From the NCBI RefSeq assembly GCF_000495475.1, contig NZ_ASGZ01000008.1, forward strand, positions 1 through 64,000: 64,000 nucleotides of DNA, written 5' to 3'. Under the pieces are notes generated by a model. It was not told the DNA's origin, did not search any database, and saw only the letters and a program-made list of their open reading frames with translations. The position numbers and the translations under genes were made by a program. The stretch is from Candidatus Halobonum tyrrellensis G22. GTDB lineage: Archaea > Halobacteriota > Halobacteria > Halobacteriales > Haloferacaceae. Below are positions 54,850 to 63,465 of the stretch, one piece after another; within the stretch, counting starts at the first letter, position 1, and each line of letters starts with the position of its first letter.

Positions 54850-55716
54850 ATGACCGAATCGGTCGTCGCCGACTTCGTCGGGCGGTTCGTCCCGCCCGGT
54901 GGCGGGAACGAGCCGTCGAGCGGGCGGATCGTTCTCAGCCAGCGACGGCTCGTCCTCGCGGCCGACGACGACCGCGTGACGATCCCCCTCTCGGCGGTGT
55001 TCGACGTGACGGTAAAACAGGTCCCCCCACAGGTCACGGGCTACTTCAACGACACCGTCACCGTCGCCTACCGCGACGACGACACGCGGCGGCTCGTCGC
55101 CATCGAGGGGTCGAACGACAACATCGACCGGTTCGTGACGGTGCTGTTCAAGGTGCTGCTCAACGGCACCACCGTCAGGCTCCACCACCCCGCGAAGGTC
55201 GGCGGCCGCGTCACCGACGCGACCACGTCGCAGGCGACGCTCTCGCTGTCGATGGGTTCGATCGCGTTCGACCGCGACGACGAAACCGTCTCGGTCGACC
55301 TCGACGACGTCATCGCCGTCGAACGCGAGGAGCGCGACTTCGGCAACGGCGCGCGGCCGGTCGTCTCGTTCCGCCACGTCGCCGACGGGCGCGCCGTCAC
55401 CTCGGAGGTCGGGCTGCCCTCGGGGCGGAAGACCAACCTGCTCGGCCGGTACATCCGGCTGCGCTACGCCGACGCCAAGGCGGAACTCGAGGAGTTCGAC
55501 CCGAACGAGGCCGAACTGGAGGTGCTGGTCGCGCTCTACACCGCCGGGAGCGACGTGTCGCTGCCGGCCGTCGTCGACATCGACCCTCAGCGGCTGACGA
55601 TGCTGCTCAACGGGTTGGCCGACGAGGGCGTCGTCGTCGACACCGTCGACGGCACCGAACTCACCCCGAAAGGGCGGATCGTCGTGGGTCAGCGGCTCGA
55701 ATCCGTCAACACCTGA
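54850..55716 (+). CDS. cheF1: Archaeal chemotaxis adaptor CheF (first copy)
   Basis: A 288-residue DUF439 protein, the archaea-specific CheF that links CheY, CheC/CheD and the archaellum. Two beta-rich halves (about 1-90 and 95-195) resemble paired PH-like folds, followed by a helical winged end (EELEV-type, DVSLPAVVDIDPQRLTMLLN). A TATC half-site at 54792-54795 and TCAAGTAAC at about 54821-54829 give a leaderless start. The order cheF1, cheF2, HEAT protein resembles the halobacterial cluster in which CheF was first described. Confidence 0.92.
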   Translation: MTESVVADFVGRFVPPGGGNEPSSGRIVLSQRRLVLAADDDRVTIPLSAVFDVTVKQVPPQVTGYFNDTVTVAYRDDDTRRLVAIEGSNDNIDRFVTVLFKVLLNGTTVRLHHPAKVGGRVTDATTSQATLSLSMGSIAFDRDDETVSVDLDDVIAVEREERDFGNGARPVVSFRHVADGRAVTSEVGLPSGRKTNLLGRYIRLRYADAKAELEEFDPNEAELEVLVALYTAGSDVSLPAVVDIDPQRLTMLLNGLADEGVVVDTVDGTELTPKGRIVVGQRLESVNT

Positions 55717-55757
55717 CGCGGCACGCGACTTTTCACGGCTCCGTCCGACGTGAGCGC

Positions 55758-56357
55758 GTGACACGCTCCATCCGTCCAGTCGAATCCGGAGACGCCCCCG
55801 ATATCGTCGACATCTACGCGCCGTTCGTGACCGACTCGTGGGTCTCGTTCGCGGAGACGCCGCCCGATGCCGCCGACGTTCGCGAGCGTATCGCCGAGAC
55901 GACCGAGCGGTTCCCGTGGCCCGTCTGCGCGCGCGACGACGGGTCGGTCTGCGGGTACGCGTACGCGCACGTCTACCGCGGCCGGGGCGCGTACCGCTGG
56001 TCGGTCGAGAGTTCGGTCTACGTCGCCGAGGACGCCCGCCGCGCGGGCGTCGCCACGGCGCTGTACGAGTCGCTGTTCGCGCTGCTCCGCCTCCAGGGGT
56101 TCGTGAACGCCTACGCCGTGACCGCGCTCCCCAACCCCGCGAGCACGGGCTTTCACGACGCGATGGGGTTCGAGCCGGTGGGGACGCACGAGCGGGCGGG
56201 GTACAAACTCGGCGCGTGGCGCGACGTGCGGTGGTGGCACCGGTCGCTCGGCGACCACCCCGCCGACCCCGACCCGCCCGCCGACGCCGCGGCGCTCCGC
56301 GGCACCGACGAGTGGACCGCCGCGACGGCGACCGGCGAGGCGTCACTCGACGGGTAG
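55758..56357 (+). CDS. GNAT N-acetyltransferase
   Basis: A 199-residue GNAT enzyme of the phosphinothricin/methionine-sulfone type. Acetyl-CoA motif A is RRAGVATALYESL near residue 95, and the NPASTGFHDAMGF substrate-side motif near 135 is typical of the PAT/MnaT group. Free amino acids or related amines are likely acceptors. It starts at a GTG and sits between the two cheF genes with no evident link to chemotaxis, which suggests insertion. Confidence 0.88.
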   Translation: MTRSIRPVESGDAPDIVDIYAPFVTDSWVSFAETPPDAADVRERIAETTERFPWPVCARDDGSVCGYAYAHVYRGRGAYRWSVESSVYVAEDARRAGVATALYESLFALLRLQGFVNAYAVTALPNPASTGFHDAMGFEPVGTHERAGYKLGAWRDVRWWHRSLGDHPADPDPPADAAALRGTDEWTAATATGEASLDG

Positions 56358-56471
56358 TCGGCTCCCGTAGTTGCGGGGTAGTACCTACGTAGCGACCGGT
56401 CCGAGGCTACTCACTCCGAGAGCGGCGACCAGAGAACTCGCCGCACGGCCGGAGTGGCTGCTTCCGGCCGC

Positions 56472-57353
56472 TCACTGCTCGTTCATCGCTTCGCTCGCGA
56501 TGTTGCGCCCGCGGGGTTTCAGGCTCACCTCGCGTCGCAGCCGCACCTCCTCGAGGACTTCGAGTTCGACCAGCCGTTCGAACGTCTCCTCGACCCGGTC
56601 GACGTCCATCCCGAGGAAGTTGGGCACCTCGAACGACGAGACGCCCGAGTACAGCGCCATCAGCACCTCGCGTTCGGACTCCGAGAGATCGATCGACCCC
56701 TCGTTTTTCGACTGGCCCTGTTCGAGAAACGACTTCATCACCGCGACGTGCCACGGCTCCCCCGAGAGGTACGTCCGCACGCTCGTCCCCTCGTCGTCGG
56801 TGTGTTCAGCCTCGATGATCTGGCGCTTCTCGTCGAAGACGGTGCGCTCGGACTCCTCGATGGTGCCGATGTCGTCGAGTTCCAACCGGACGAACCCGCC
56901 GCTCTGCTGGGCGACGCTGATCCCGTCGGCCTCTACCTTCAGCCGGGCCTTCTCCCACGAGGTGTCCTGGACGACGCCGCCCGCGACCGCAGGGTGACAC
57001 GCGAACACCACCTGCCGGTCGAGGAAGGCGCTGTAGAGGTCGGTCCGGAACTCCTCGTGGTCCTCGGCGGCGACGAGGTAGACGTCCTCGCCGATCCGGA
57101 GGCTCACGTAGTTCGAGACGCGCTGGACCGACTGGTTCGTGTCGTACCGGCCGCCGAGCCCGTCCACCTTCGACAGCGGGATGGTCCGCTTGCCGTCGTT
57201 GCCGACGAACACCAGCCGCTTGTTCGAGAGGACGACCCGCCCGGCCGCCCACGAGACGTCGTTGAGCGAGCGGCCCCCCTTGACCGCCTGCGTGAACCGC
57301 CCGCGCGTGTCGGCCACCTTGTACTCGTCGCCGCCCGCGTCCTTTCCCTGCAT
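56472..57353 (-). CDS. cheF2: Archaeal chemotaxis adaptor CheF (second copy)
   Basis: A 293-residue DUF439 protein, a diverged paralogue of the CheF at 54850, with the same two beta-rich halves (GRVVLSNKRLVFVGNDGKRT; VRLELDDIGTIEESE) and helical end (LSESEREVLMALYSGVSSFE). In Halobacterium both copies exist; one is essential for tactic signalling and the other has a weaker role. It starts immediately after the HEAT gene stop and is the last gene of the cheB operon. Confidence 0.9.
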   Translation of the reverse strand: MQGKDAGGDEYKVADTRGRFTQAVKGGRSLNDVSWAAGRVVLSNKRLVFVGNDGKRTIPLSKVDGLGGRYDTNQSVQRVSNYVSLRIGEDVYLVAAEDHEEFRTDLYSAFLDRQVVFACHPAVAGGVVQDTSWEKARLKVEADGISVAQQSGGFVRLELDDIGTIEESERTVFDEKRQIIEAEHTDDEGTSVRTYLSGEPWHVAVMKSFLEQGQSKNEGSIDLSESEREVLMALYSGVSSFEVPNFLGMDVDRVEETFERLVELEVLEEVRLRREVSLKPRGRNIASEAMNEQ

Positions 57354-58574
57354 CTACCGCACCCCCCCGAGCTTCGACAGCGCGGCGAACGCCCGCTTGC
57401 GCACCTGCTTGTCGGGGTCGCCGTCGGTGAGCCGGTCGAGCACCTCGCGGGCGCGGTCGCCGCCCACGTCGCCGAGCGCGTACGTCGCGCGGGCGCGCGA
57501 GTCGACCGGCGCGTCGTCGTCTCGCACGAGTTCGATCAGCGCCGACTCCACGTTGTGCCCCTCCAGCCCGGTGATGCTCGTCGCGGCGAACTGCGCGGTC
57601 ATGCGGTCGTCGTCCGACAGCGCGCCGACGAGCGCGTCGACCGCCTCGTCGGGCGGGTGGTCGCTGGTCACGCGCCCGAGGAACCAGACGGCGTTGCGCC
57701 GCTGGCGCGACTGGTCCGCCTCCGCGAGAATCTCCACGAGCGGCCCGACGACCGTCGAGTCGTCGGCCTCGCGGAGTTCGGAGACGACCGCCTCCCGGAC
57801 CGCGTGGCTCTGGTCGGTCGGCGCGTTCGCCAGCAGTTCGATGATCGAAAACACCGCGGCGCGCCGGACCGTGTCGTGTTCGTCGCCGAGCGCGGCTGCG
57901 AGCCGCGGCACCGGCTCCGCGCTGTCGGCGTTGCCGAGCGCGCTCGCGGCCAGCCGGCGGATCGACGGGTTGTCGTCGTCGAGCAGGTCCACCAGCGCCG
58001 CGAGCGCGGCGTCGGTGGCGATGGTGCCGAGCGCGTCGGCCGCCGCGGTCTTGACCCCGCCGTGGTCGTCGGCCAACTGCGCCCGGAGCCGGCTGACCGG
58101 CCGCGGGTCGCCGATCCGGCCGAGCGCGTGACACGTCCGTTCGCGCACCCGCGGGTCGTCGTCCGAGAGCGTCTCGACCAGCGGGCCGACCGCCTCGGCG
58201 TCGCCGATCCCCCCGAGCGCGTTCGCGGCCGCCATCCGGAGTTCCGGCATCGACGCCGACAGCGCCTCCGTGAACGCCCCCACCGCGACCCACTCGGCGG
58301 CGTCGGGTTCGATATCGGTCTCGGCGGCGAGCAGGCGTTCGAGCGCGTCCGGCCCGATTTCGTCCAGCCCGTCGATCGCCGCCGCGCGGACGCCCTCGTC
58401 GTCGTCCTCGGTCGCGAGCGCCACGAGCGTCTCGACCACCGCCTCGTCGTCCGGGTCGGCCACCTGGCCGACGACTTTCGCCGCCCGACCGCGGACCGCG
58501 GGGCTCTCGCTCTCGCGCGCGCGTGCGAGGAGTTCGTCCGTCTCGTTGTTTCGTGCGAGCGTGTACAGCGACAT
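57354..58574 (-). CDS. HEAT-repeat chemotaxis-associated protein
   Basis: A 406-residue helical repeat protein of about a dozen PBS-lyase HEAT units (ALGRIGDPRPVSRLRAQL; ALGTIATDAALAALVDLL; ALGDVGGDRAREVLDRL). It matches the HEAT_PBS protein next to cheF in Halobacterium (OE2401F), which was found together with CheF in interaction studies of the archaellum signalling path. It probably serves as a protein-binding scaffold. It lies 11 bases after cheR and directly abuts cheF2. Confidence 0.9.
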   Translation of the reverse strand: MSLYTLARNNETDELLARARESESPAVRGRAAKVVGQVADPDDEAVVETLVALATEDDDEGVRAAAIDGLDEIGPDALERLLAAETDIEPDAAEWVAVGAFTEALSASMPELRMAAANALGGIGDAEAVGPLVETLSDDDPRVRERTCHALGRIGDPRPVSRLRAQLADDHGGVKTAAADALGTIATDAALAALVDLLDDDNPSIRRLAASALGNADSAEPVPRLAAALGDEHDTVRRAAVFSIIELLANAPTDQSHAVREAVVSELREADDSTVVGPLVEILAEADQSRQRRNAVWFLGRVTSDHPPDEAVDALVGALSDDDRMTAQFAATSITGLEGHNVESALIELVRDDDAPVDSRARATYALGDVGGDRAREVLDRLTDGDPDKQVRKRAFAALSKLGGVR

Positions 58575-58585
58575 CGTCCTCCCCT

Positions 58586-59410
58586 CTAGTCCGCCCCGAC
58601 GTAGCGGTAGATCCGGCTGCGTTTGGCCACCGGTTCGAACGCGCCCCGACAGCCCGGCGGAACGGTCTCGGTCTTCCCGACGACGAGGTAGCCACCCTCC
58701 CCGAGTGACGCGGTCAGCGTCTCGAACAGCGGCTCCTTGTACGCGCCGTCGATGTAGATGAGGAGGTTCCGACAGAACAGCAGGTCGACGTCCGACTTGG
58801 GTCCGTCGCGGATCAGGTCGTGCGTCTCGAACGTGACCCGCTGCTTGATCCGGTCGCGGACGCGGAACCGGGTGCCGTCCTCCTCGACGTACGGCTCGTA
58901 CTCCGAGAGCGGGCCGAGTTCCGCGCCGATGTCGGTCGTCCGGGTCGTCTCGTAGACGCCCGCCCGCGCCGCCGCGATGGCGGGTTCGCTGATGTCCGTC
59001 GCCAGGATGTCGACCCGGCGCTCGGTCACCTCGTCGTCGTCGGCCGCGAGCATCGCCAGCGAGTACGGCTCCCGGCCGTCCGAGCAGGGGGCGCTCCACG
59101 CGTTGACCCGGCGGCGCTCGGTCGACAGTTCCCGCAACACCGGCCGGAGGTCCGCCCACATGTCGGGGTCGCGGAAGAAGCCGGTGACGTTGACCGTGAG
59201 CGCGTCCAACAGCGCCTCGCGCTCGTCGTCGTCGTCGCGGAGCACCCCGAGGTACTCGTCGTGGTCGGCCGCGTCCCGGCGCTGCATCCGCGCGGCGATC
59301 CGCCGTCCGAGGTACGCCTCGTTGTAGTAGCCCGGCTCGAACGGCACCGCGTCCTCGACGAACGCGATGACCCGTTCGAGCCCGTCGTCGCCGGCGCGGC
59401 TCCGGCTCAT
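58586..59410 (-). CDS. cheR: Chemoreceptor methyltransferase CheR
   Basis: A 274-residue CheR that methylates transducer glutamates using S-adenosylmethionine. Markers are NVTGFFRDP near residue 75, the SAM-binding APCSDGREPYSLAML near 105 (bacteria usually have CSTGEEPYS; here Asp-Gly-Arg replaces Thr-Gly-Glu), ATDIS near 137 and FCRNLLIYID near 210. The start overlaps the cheA stop by four bases (ATGA). Confidence 0.94.
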   Translation of the reverse strand: MSRSRAGDDGLERVIAFVEDAVPFEPGYYNEAYLGRRIAARMQRRDAADHDEYLGVLRDDDDEREALLDALTVNVTGFFRDPDMWADLRPVLRELSTERRRVNAWSAPCSDGREPYSLAMLAADDDEVTERRVDILATDISEPAIAAARAGVYETTRTTDIGAELGPLSEYEPYVEEDGTRFRVRDRIKQRVTFETHDLIRDGPKSDVDLLFCRNLLIYIDGAYKEPLFETLTASLGEGGYLVVGKTETVPPGCRGAFEPVAKRSRIYRYVGAD

Positions 59411-61689
59411 CGGCGCCCCCCGAGCGTCTCCACGTCGAGGATCGACACCACGTCGCCGTCGCCGAGCACCGCCGTCCCCGAGAGGCCGGGCGTCCCCGAG
59501 AGCACACCCTCCAGCGGCTTCACCACGACCTCCTCCTGGTGGAGCACCTCGTCGCAGTGGAGCGCGACCGAGCGCTTCGTCTCGTGGATCCGCAGCAGCA
59601 TCCCCGGCCCGCCGGTTCCGCGACCGGCCGTCTCGTCGCCGCCGGCCGTCTCACCGCTGGCGGCCGTTCCGTCGCCGTCAGCCGTCTCACCGCTGGCGGC
59701 CGTTCCGTCGCCGTCAGCCGTTTCCCCCCCGTCGGACAGGGCGGGCGTCGAGACGCCGCCGCGGTCGTGGAGCACCGACGAGAGGCGGACGACCGGGTAG
59801 ATGTCGTCGTCGTGCCGCACCACCTCGTCGCCGTGGACGGTGTCGACGGCGTCCGCCCGGGACACCTCCGCGATGTTCTTGATCGGGACGCCGTACTCGA
59901 CGCCGTCGACGCGGACGAACATCACCCGGACGATGGCCACGGTGACGGGCAGTCGGATCTCGAAGCGCGTCCCCTCGCCGGGTGTGGAGTCGAGCGTGAC
60001 CGTCCCGTCGAGTTCCTTCACCGTCGTCCGCACCACGTCCATCCCGACGCCGCGACCCGAGACGTCGGTCACCTCGTCGTTGGTCGAGAAGCCGGGGTGG
60101 AACACGAGTTCGCGCGCCTCGGCGTCGGTCATCGCCTCCACCTCCGCGGGCGTCTTGGCGCCCTTCTCGACCGCCTTCTCGCGGATAGCGTCGGCGTCGA
60201 TGCCGCCGCCGTCGTCCTCGACGACGATGGTGACGTGGTCGCGCTCGCGGGTCGCGCGGAGTTCGATCGACCCCTCGGGCGGCTTGCCCGCCGCCTCGCG
60301 CTCCTCGGCCGACTCGATGCCGTGGTCGACCGCGTTCCGCAGGATGTGCACCAGCGGGTCGCGGATCTCCGTGAGGATCGTCCGGTCGAGTTCGATGTCG
60401 CGGCCGTCGATGTCGAACGACACCGACTTCCCCTGCTCGCGGGAGAGGTCACGCACCAGCCGCGGGAACGTGTCCACGACCGCCGACAGCGGGATCAGCC
60501 GCATGTCCATCACCGTGTTCTGGAGGTTCGACGATATCTTGTCGAGTTCGTCGAGGTTGCCCGAGTCGACGTCGGCCTCCTCCATCTCCCGGCGGAGTTT
60601 GATCCGGCTGGTCACCAACTGCTCGACCAGCCCGTACAGGTCGTCGAGCCGTTCGACGTCGACCCGGATCGACGAGATGGTGTCCGACGACGACCCCGAG
60701 TTGGACCCGGAGTCGGATGCCGACGCCGCGTCGTCGTCCCCGGTCTCCGTCTCGTCGCCCGCGTCGTCGCCCGCGTTGGCACCCCCCTCGTCGCCCGCGT
60801 CTGTCGCGTCGTTCGCCTCGACCGCGTCGTCGCCGTCCGCGCCCGCCGCGTCGCCGGGCGCGGGGTCGACCGCCCGCACCTCGACCGAGTCGGTCTGTCT
60901 GACCGCGTCGAGACCCGCCGCCACCGCCTCGCCCGACTCGGCGACGACGTAGCAGTCGAACGAGCCGTCGAACGCGCCGTCCTCGACCGCCTCCCGGTCG
61001 GGGTCGGTCGCGACCCCCGCGAACGCATCGTCGGCCGCGTCGAGCACGAAGATGGCGTCGACGCCCGGCATCTCCGTCTCCGCGAGCGTCACCGTCGCGC
61101 GGTAGACGCCCTCGCTCTCGCCCGGCGTCAGGCCGTGGTCGAAGCCGTCGGCGGCCGGCGCGTCCGTCGCCGCCGCGTCGTCGGCGTCGTCGGCGTCGTC
61201 CGAGTCGGTGTCCGTGTCGTCGGCGTCCGTGTCGTCGGCGTCGTCCGCACCGGCAGCCCCGCCGTCGTCGGCGTCGGCGGTGACGCCGGCCACCTCCTCG
61301 GCCGACACCGACCCGCTCTCGGCGAGCGACCGGAGCGCGTCGGCCAACTCGCCCGTCTCGACGGTCGCCTCGCCCGTGTCGTCGATCTGGCCGAGCATCT
61401 CGTCGAGGCTGTCGACCGCCTCGAACAGCAGGTCCATCAGGTCGCCCGACACCGCGATGTCGCCGTCGCGCACCTCGTCGAGCAGGTCCTCCATCGCGTG
61501 CGCCAGCCCGGAGAACTCGCCGAACCCCATCGCGGCGGCGTTCCCCTTCAGGGTGTGGGCGGTCCGAAACACGCTGTCCATCGCCGCCCCGTCGTCGGGG
61601 TCGGATTCGAGCGCCAGCAGCGCGTTGTTGAGGTCGGTGATCCCCTCCTCGCTCTCGCGGACGAACGCGCGGACGTGCGCGTCGGACAT
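59407..61689 (-). CDS. cheA: Chemotaxis histidine kinase CheA
   Basis: A 760-residue CheA. The HPt domain with phospho-His45 (AHTLKGNAAAMGF) is followed by an acidic linker, a P2-like CheY/CheB-docking domain (about 240-320), a second acidic linker, the dimerisation helix pair, the HATPase (HILRNAVDHGIE; GRGVGMDVV) and the CheW-like P5 domain. P5 carries a repeat insert of about 50 residues. It receives the transducer signal and phosphorylates CheY and CheB. Its ATG shares one base with the cheB stop. Confidence 0.95.
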   Translation of the reverse strand: MSDAHVRAFVRESEEGITDLNNALLALESDPDDGAAMDSVFRTAHTLKGNAAAMGFGEFSGLAHAMEDLLDEVRDGDIAVSGDLMDLLFEAVDSLDEMLGQIDDTGEATVETGELADALRSLAESGSVSAEEVAGVTADADDGGAAGADDADDTDADDTDTDSDDADDADDAAATDAPAADGFDHGLTPGESEGVYRATVTLAETEMPGVDAIFVLDAADDAFAGVATDPDREAVEDGAFDGSFDCYVVAESGEAVAAGLDAVRQTDSVEVRAVDPAPGDAAGADGDDAVEANDATDAGDEGGANAGDDAGDETETGDDDAASASDSGSNSGSSSDTISSIRVDVERLDDLYGLVEQLVTSRIKLRREMEEADVDSGNLDELDKISSNLQNTVMDMRLIPLSAVVDTFPRLVRDLSREQGKSVSFDIDGRDIELDRTILTEIRDPLVHILRNAVDHGIESAEEREAAGKPPEGSIELRATRERDHVTIVVEDDGGGIDADAIREKAVEKGAKTPAEVEAMTDAEARELVFHPGFSTNDEVTDVSGRGVGMDVVRTTVKELDGTVTLDSTPGEGTRFEIRLPVTVAIVRVMFVRVDGVEYGVPIKNIAEVSRADAVDTVHGDEVVRHDDDIYPVVRLSSVLHDRGGVSTPALSDGGETADGDGTAASGETADGDGTAASGETAGGDETAGRGTGGPGMLLRIHETKRSVALHCDEVLHQEEVVVKPLEGVLSGTPGLSGTAVLGDGDVVSILDVETLGGRR
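59645..59716 (-). repeat. Perfect 36-bp tandem repeat inside cheA
   Basis: Two identical 36-base units, 59645-59680 and 59681-59716, each encoding 12 residues of the GETADGDGTAAS pattern, with a diverged third (GETAGGDETAGR). They lie in a loop of the CheW-like domain between its two halves. Confidence 0.85.
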
Positions 61690-62738
61690 CACGGGGCCCC
61701 CCGGACGATGCCGCCGGCGACGTCCGCCAACGGGAGCACCGCGCCGACGCGGCCCGTCGCGGCCGCGCGCTTGGGCATCCCGTACACCACGGACGTCTCC
61801 TCGTCCTGTGCGACGACGAACCCGCCGGCGTCGGCGATGGCGTTGACGCCGTCGGAGCCGTCGTCGCCCATTCCGGTCAGCACCACGCCGACCAGCGGGT
61901 CGTCGACCTCGCGGGCGGCCGACTCCATCGTCACGTTGACCGACGGGCGGACGTTCTGTCCGCGGTCCTCGTCGACGAGTCGGACCCGGAGCCGACCGTC
62001 CCGGTAGTTCGACACCTCCATGTGGAGCCCGCCGCGGGCGACGAGCACCTCGCCGCGGCCGACCCGAGCGCCGTCGGTCGCCTCGCGCACGTCGAGTCCG
62101 CAGGCGGCGTCGAGGCGGGCGGCGAACCGGCCCGTGAACGCCTCGGGCATGTGCTGGACCACCAGCACCCGGATGTCGGCGTCGGGCGGCAGGTCGCACA
62201 GCACCCGCTCGACCGCGTCGGGACCGCCGGTCGACGACCCGATGACGACCGTCGTGTTGGGCGCGACGTCGGCCGCCGTCGACGCCGACCCAGCGGCCAC
62301 CTCGGCGGGCCGCTCGCCGGCCCCCGAGAGGTCCGCGCCCGCGACCGACCGGACCGTCTCCACCAACTGCGATTCGAGCCGCGAGACGCCCATCGACACC
62401 TCGCCGCCGGGTTTCGCGAAGAAGTCGACCGCGCCCGCGTCGAGCGCCGCGAACGTCTCCTCGGCGCCCTCGTCGGTGTACGCCGACAGCATGAGTACCG
62501 GCGTCGGTCGCTCGGCCATCAGCCGCTCGACCGCCTCGATGCCGTTCATCCGCGGCATCTCCACGTCCATCGTCACGACGTCGGGGTCCGTCTCGGCGAC
62601 GACCCGCACCGCCTCCTCGCCGTCGGCGGCCTCGGCGACCACCTCGACCCCGCCGGATTCGAGGATGTCGGTGATGAGTCCGCGCATGAACCGCGAGTCG
62701 TCCACGACGACCGTCCGTGGTCCGCCGTGCACGCTCAC
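61689..62738 (-). CDS. cheB: Chemotaxis methylesterase CheB
   Basis: A 349-residue response-regulator methylesterase. The receiver has Asp13/14, phospho-acceptor Asp58 (TMDVEMP) and Lys in FFAKPGG; the CheB catalytic triad is Ser in GSSTGGPDAV, His in VQHMPEAF and Asp in TGMGDDGSDG. It removes methyl groups from transducers. Start choice: an in-frame GTG at 62795 would lie upstream of the predicted transcript start (TTGATTAG box at 62802-62809, start near 62779), so the GTG at 62738, preceded by a G-rich stretch, is preferred with a leader of about 40 bases. Confidence 0.9.
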   Translation of the reverse strand: MSVHGGPRTVVVDDSRFMRGLITDILESGGVEVVAEAADGEEAVRVVAETDPDVVTMDVEMPRMNGIEAVERLMAERPTPVLMLSAYTDEGAEETFAALDAGAVDFFAKPGGEVSMGVSRLESQLVETVRSVAGADLSGAGERPAEVAAGSASTAADVAPNTTVVIGSSTGGPDAVERVLCDLPPDADIRVLVVQHMPEAFTGRFAARLDAACGLDVREATDGARVGRGEVLVARGGLHMEVSNYRDGRLRVRLVDEDRGQNVRPSVNVTMESAAREVDDPLVGVVLTGMGDDGSDGVNAIADAGGFVVAQDEETSVVYGMPKRAAATGRVGAVLPLADVAGGIVRGAP

Positions 62739-62801
62739 GTCCGCCCCCCGACGCCCGGCCCCGTGGCGTGTCTGGTCATGGACGCTCGTATCCACAGACG
62801 G

Positions 62802-62857
62802 CTAATCAAGCCACGGTCCCGAATATCGGCGGTGATATCACGAGGCGCACGATTAAG
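62802..62857. promoter_or_regulatory. Divergent cheB/cheW promoter with TATC-N6-GATA dyad
   Basis: TATC (62824-62827), GGCGGT, GATA (62834-62837), extending to 5-bp arms ATATC/GATAT. The cheW box ATTAAG (62852-62857) is 14 bases downstream and about 27 bases before the cheW ATG (leaderless). On the other strand TTGATTAG (62809-62802) lies about 15 bases from the dyad and would drive the cheB-cheA-cheR-HEAT-cheF2 operon. One site could thus control both transcripts. Confidence 0.6.
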
Positions 62858-62880
62858 GAGGGGGACGGTCGCCTACGTGT

Positions 62881-63339
62881 ATGGCGAGCAGTCAAAGTCA
62901 CGGCGGACCCGCGGCCGAGGCGGCCGACGCCGACGAGTTGACACAGGTGCTGGAGTTCGGACTCGGCGAGGAGACGTACTGTCTCGACATCGCCTACATC
63001 GACGAGATCGTCGACGCGACCGACCTGACGGCGATCCCGAACTCGCCGCGGCACGTCGAGGGCGTGATGGACCTCCGGGGGAAGACGACCACGATCATCG
63101 ACCCGAAGGTGTTCCTCGGCGTGGCCGAACAGGGCGCGCGCGAACGGATCATCGTCTTCGACCCCGCCGAGACGGGCGACGGCGGCACCGTCGGCTGGGT
63201 CGTCGACGAGGTGTTCCAGGTCCGCGACGTCACCCCCGACCAGGTGGACGACACCACGGTCAACGCCGACGAGTCCATCCGCGGCATCGTCAAGGACGAC
63301 GACCGGTTCGTCGTCTGGGTCGAACCGCGGACCGAGTGA
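62881..63339 (+). CDS. cheW: Chemotaxis coupling protein CheW
   Basis: A 152-residue CheW that bridges transducers to CheA. An acidic 20-residue N-terminal tail precedes the SH3-like fold, with EETYCLDIAYIDEIV, the family-conserved PNSPRHVEGVMDLRGKTTTI and VGWVVDEVFQVRD. It is the only cheW in the window; halobacteria often have two or more. The transcript is predicted leaderless. Confidence 0.95.
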   Translation: MASSQSHGGPAAEAADADELTQVLEFGLGEETYCLDIAYIDEIVDATDLTAIPNSPRHVEGVMDLRGKTTTIIDPKVFLGVAEQGARERIIVFDPAETGDGGTVGWVVDEVFQVRDVTPDQVDDTTVNADESIRGIVKDDDRFVVWVEPRTE

Positions 63340-63407
63340 GCGACCGCCCGCCGCGCCCGCGCGGCGGGCGAGTCATCGTCGGGTCGCCGACGAGCCAACC
63401 GCTAAAA

Positions 63408-63441
63408 TATCCAATCTGATACGTAGGCACGAACCGTTATA
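63408..63441 (+). promoter_or_regulatory. Promoter of the second KaiC-like gene with TATC-N6-GATA dyad
   Basis: TATC (63408-63411), CAATCT, GATA (63418-63421). The TATA-like TTATA is at 63437-63441, 15 bases downstream, and about 27 bases before the ATG (leaderless). Confidence 0.6.
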
Positions 63442-63465
63442 CGACGGTCGTGGCTGGGGACACCC

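Noticed and set aside
62738-62795. Longer CheB beginning at the GTG at 62795
   Set aside because: The extension of 19 residues is not domain-like and would begin upstream of the transcript start predicted from the cheB-side TATA-like box.
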